DNA from: Rhizobium sophorae
GTDB lineage: Bacteria > Pseudomonadota > Alphaproteobacteria > Rhizobiales > Rhizobiaceae
NCBI RefSeq assembly: GCF_013087515.1
Contig: NZ_JABFCN010000023.1
Location: forward strand, 186,001 to 250,000
Direction: 5' to 3'
Length of the DNA stretch: 64,000 nucleotides
In this document: piece after piece, positions 63,691 through 64,000 of the stretch
Layout: each line of letters begins with the position of its first letter
Numbering within the stretch: the first letter of the stretch is position 1
Notes under the pieces: generated by a model
Told to the model about the DNA's origin: nothing
What the model saw: the letters and a program-made list of their open reading frames with translations, nothing else
Database searches by the model: none
Translations under genes and position numbers: made by a program

Positions 63691-64000
63691 TCACGCGGAT
63701 ACCTCGACCTCCACGTCCATCGATATGAATGCATCGGACGCACCGACGAAGCTGCCGGCGACGGGAACGGATTGCGCGATATCGCGGGTGACGGCGACAG
63801 GGATGAGATTGGCCCCGCCCATGCTGCGGTTGGTCGGATCGAACGTGATCCATCCGGCGCCAGGAACGAATACCTCGACCCAGGCATGGGTCGAGCCCTG
63901 ATCCTGCGAACCGAGCAATATTTGATCGGGATTGAACAGGTATCCCGACACGATACGCGCTCCAAAACCCAGTGATCGAACGGCTTCGGCAAACAGCACT
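63691..64000 (-). CDS. Transglutaminase-like protein, C-terminal part
   Basis: The 3' 102 codons of a gene that continues beyond the right edge. AVRSLGFGARIVSGYL, then STHAWVEVFVPGAGWITFDPTN carry the histidine and aspartate of the papain-like transglutaminase triad; the cysteine lies outside the window. Proteins of this type in rhizobia are cytoplasmic or periplasmic proteases/peptidases of uncertain role. Confidence 0.88.
   Translation of the reverse strand, partial: VLFAEAVRSLGFGARIVSGYLFNPDQILLGSQDQGSTHAWVEVFVPGAGWITFDPTNRSMGGANLIPVAVTRDIAQSVPVAGSFVGASDAFISMDVEVEVSA

Overview
The window is GC-rich, with compact ATGA/GTGA-overlapping operons, many sugar ABC and TRAP transporters and a large share of GntR/LysR-type regulation. 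This is the style of a large Rhizobium (R. leguminosarum/R. etli group) plasmid. An accessory replicon is suggested by panCB and oxyR-katG side by side (from general knowledge, these are plasmid-borne in R. etli), a ProQ/FinO protein, and two identical 16-bp palindromes that fit the repABC parS pattern. No rRNA, tRNA, insertion sequence or CRISPR array was recognised.

Layout. 0-1.2 kb: end of a sugar-isomerase-like gene and an ABC ATPase. 1.3-7.2 kb: ProQ/FinO protein, panC-panB, and divergent oxyR/katG. 7.2-8.5 kb: vapBC toxin-antitoxin and a DUF3299 secreted protein. 8.6-12.8 kb: an acyl-processing group (enoyl-reductase-like MDR, hot-dog thioesterase, acyl-CoA ligase, atypical thiolase). 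12.8-17.4 kb: AhpD-like protein, SDR, cupin, cystathionine gamma-synthase-like enzyme and a YihY membrane protein. 17.4-20.6 kb: a gene-poor stretch with the paired palindromes, a long inverted repeat and terminators, possibly a plasmid partition region. 20.6-22.3 kb: a methyltransferase and a GNAT acetyltransferase.

22.4-41.7 kb is the highlight: an almost complete D-apiose/apioside utilisation locus. One minus-strand operon (28.2 to 22.4 kb) encodes a MalEFGK-type importer with an embedded cytoplasmic apiosidase-like (DUF5060/DUF4038) glycosidase. A second (38.1 to 28.3 kb) encodes D-apionate oxidoisomerase, a ribose-type importer with a DUF2291 lipoprotein, D-apiose dehydrogenase, D-apionate lactonase and a two-subunit dihydroxyacetone-type kinase. 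A third (40.8 to 38.2 kb) encodes a RuBisCO-like decarboxylase and the 3-oxo-isoapionate kinase. A divergent GntR/FCD regulator follows. The 13-bp motif CTGGTATRATGAG occurs in front of each of the three operons, and the oiaX copy is shared with the regulator promoter, so the locus looks like one regulon. The known chemistry would run apiose, apionolactone, apionate, 3-oxo-isoapionate, its 4-phosphate, then L-erythrulose 1-phosphate plus CO2.

41.9-47.5 kb: a small exported protein, a second GntR regulator, a DctPQM TRAP transporter (with a RIME-like palindromic repeat between P and Q) and an L-idonate 5-dehydrogenase-like enzyme. 47.6-54.6 kb: amino-acid metabolism (Lrp regulator, alanine racemase, D-amino-acid dehydrogenase, AraC regulator, class-III aminotransferase, XRE-cupin regulator, ProC-like reductase). 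54.8-59.5 kb: a frameshifted remnant, a Tat-exported SMI1/KNR4-like protein with a MORN-like partner, and a three-gene Tad pseudopilin/vWA operon. 60-64 kb: CsbD, small exported proteins, a host-attachment-type protein, a CPA-type antiporter and the end of a transglutaminase-like gene.
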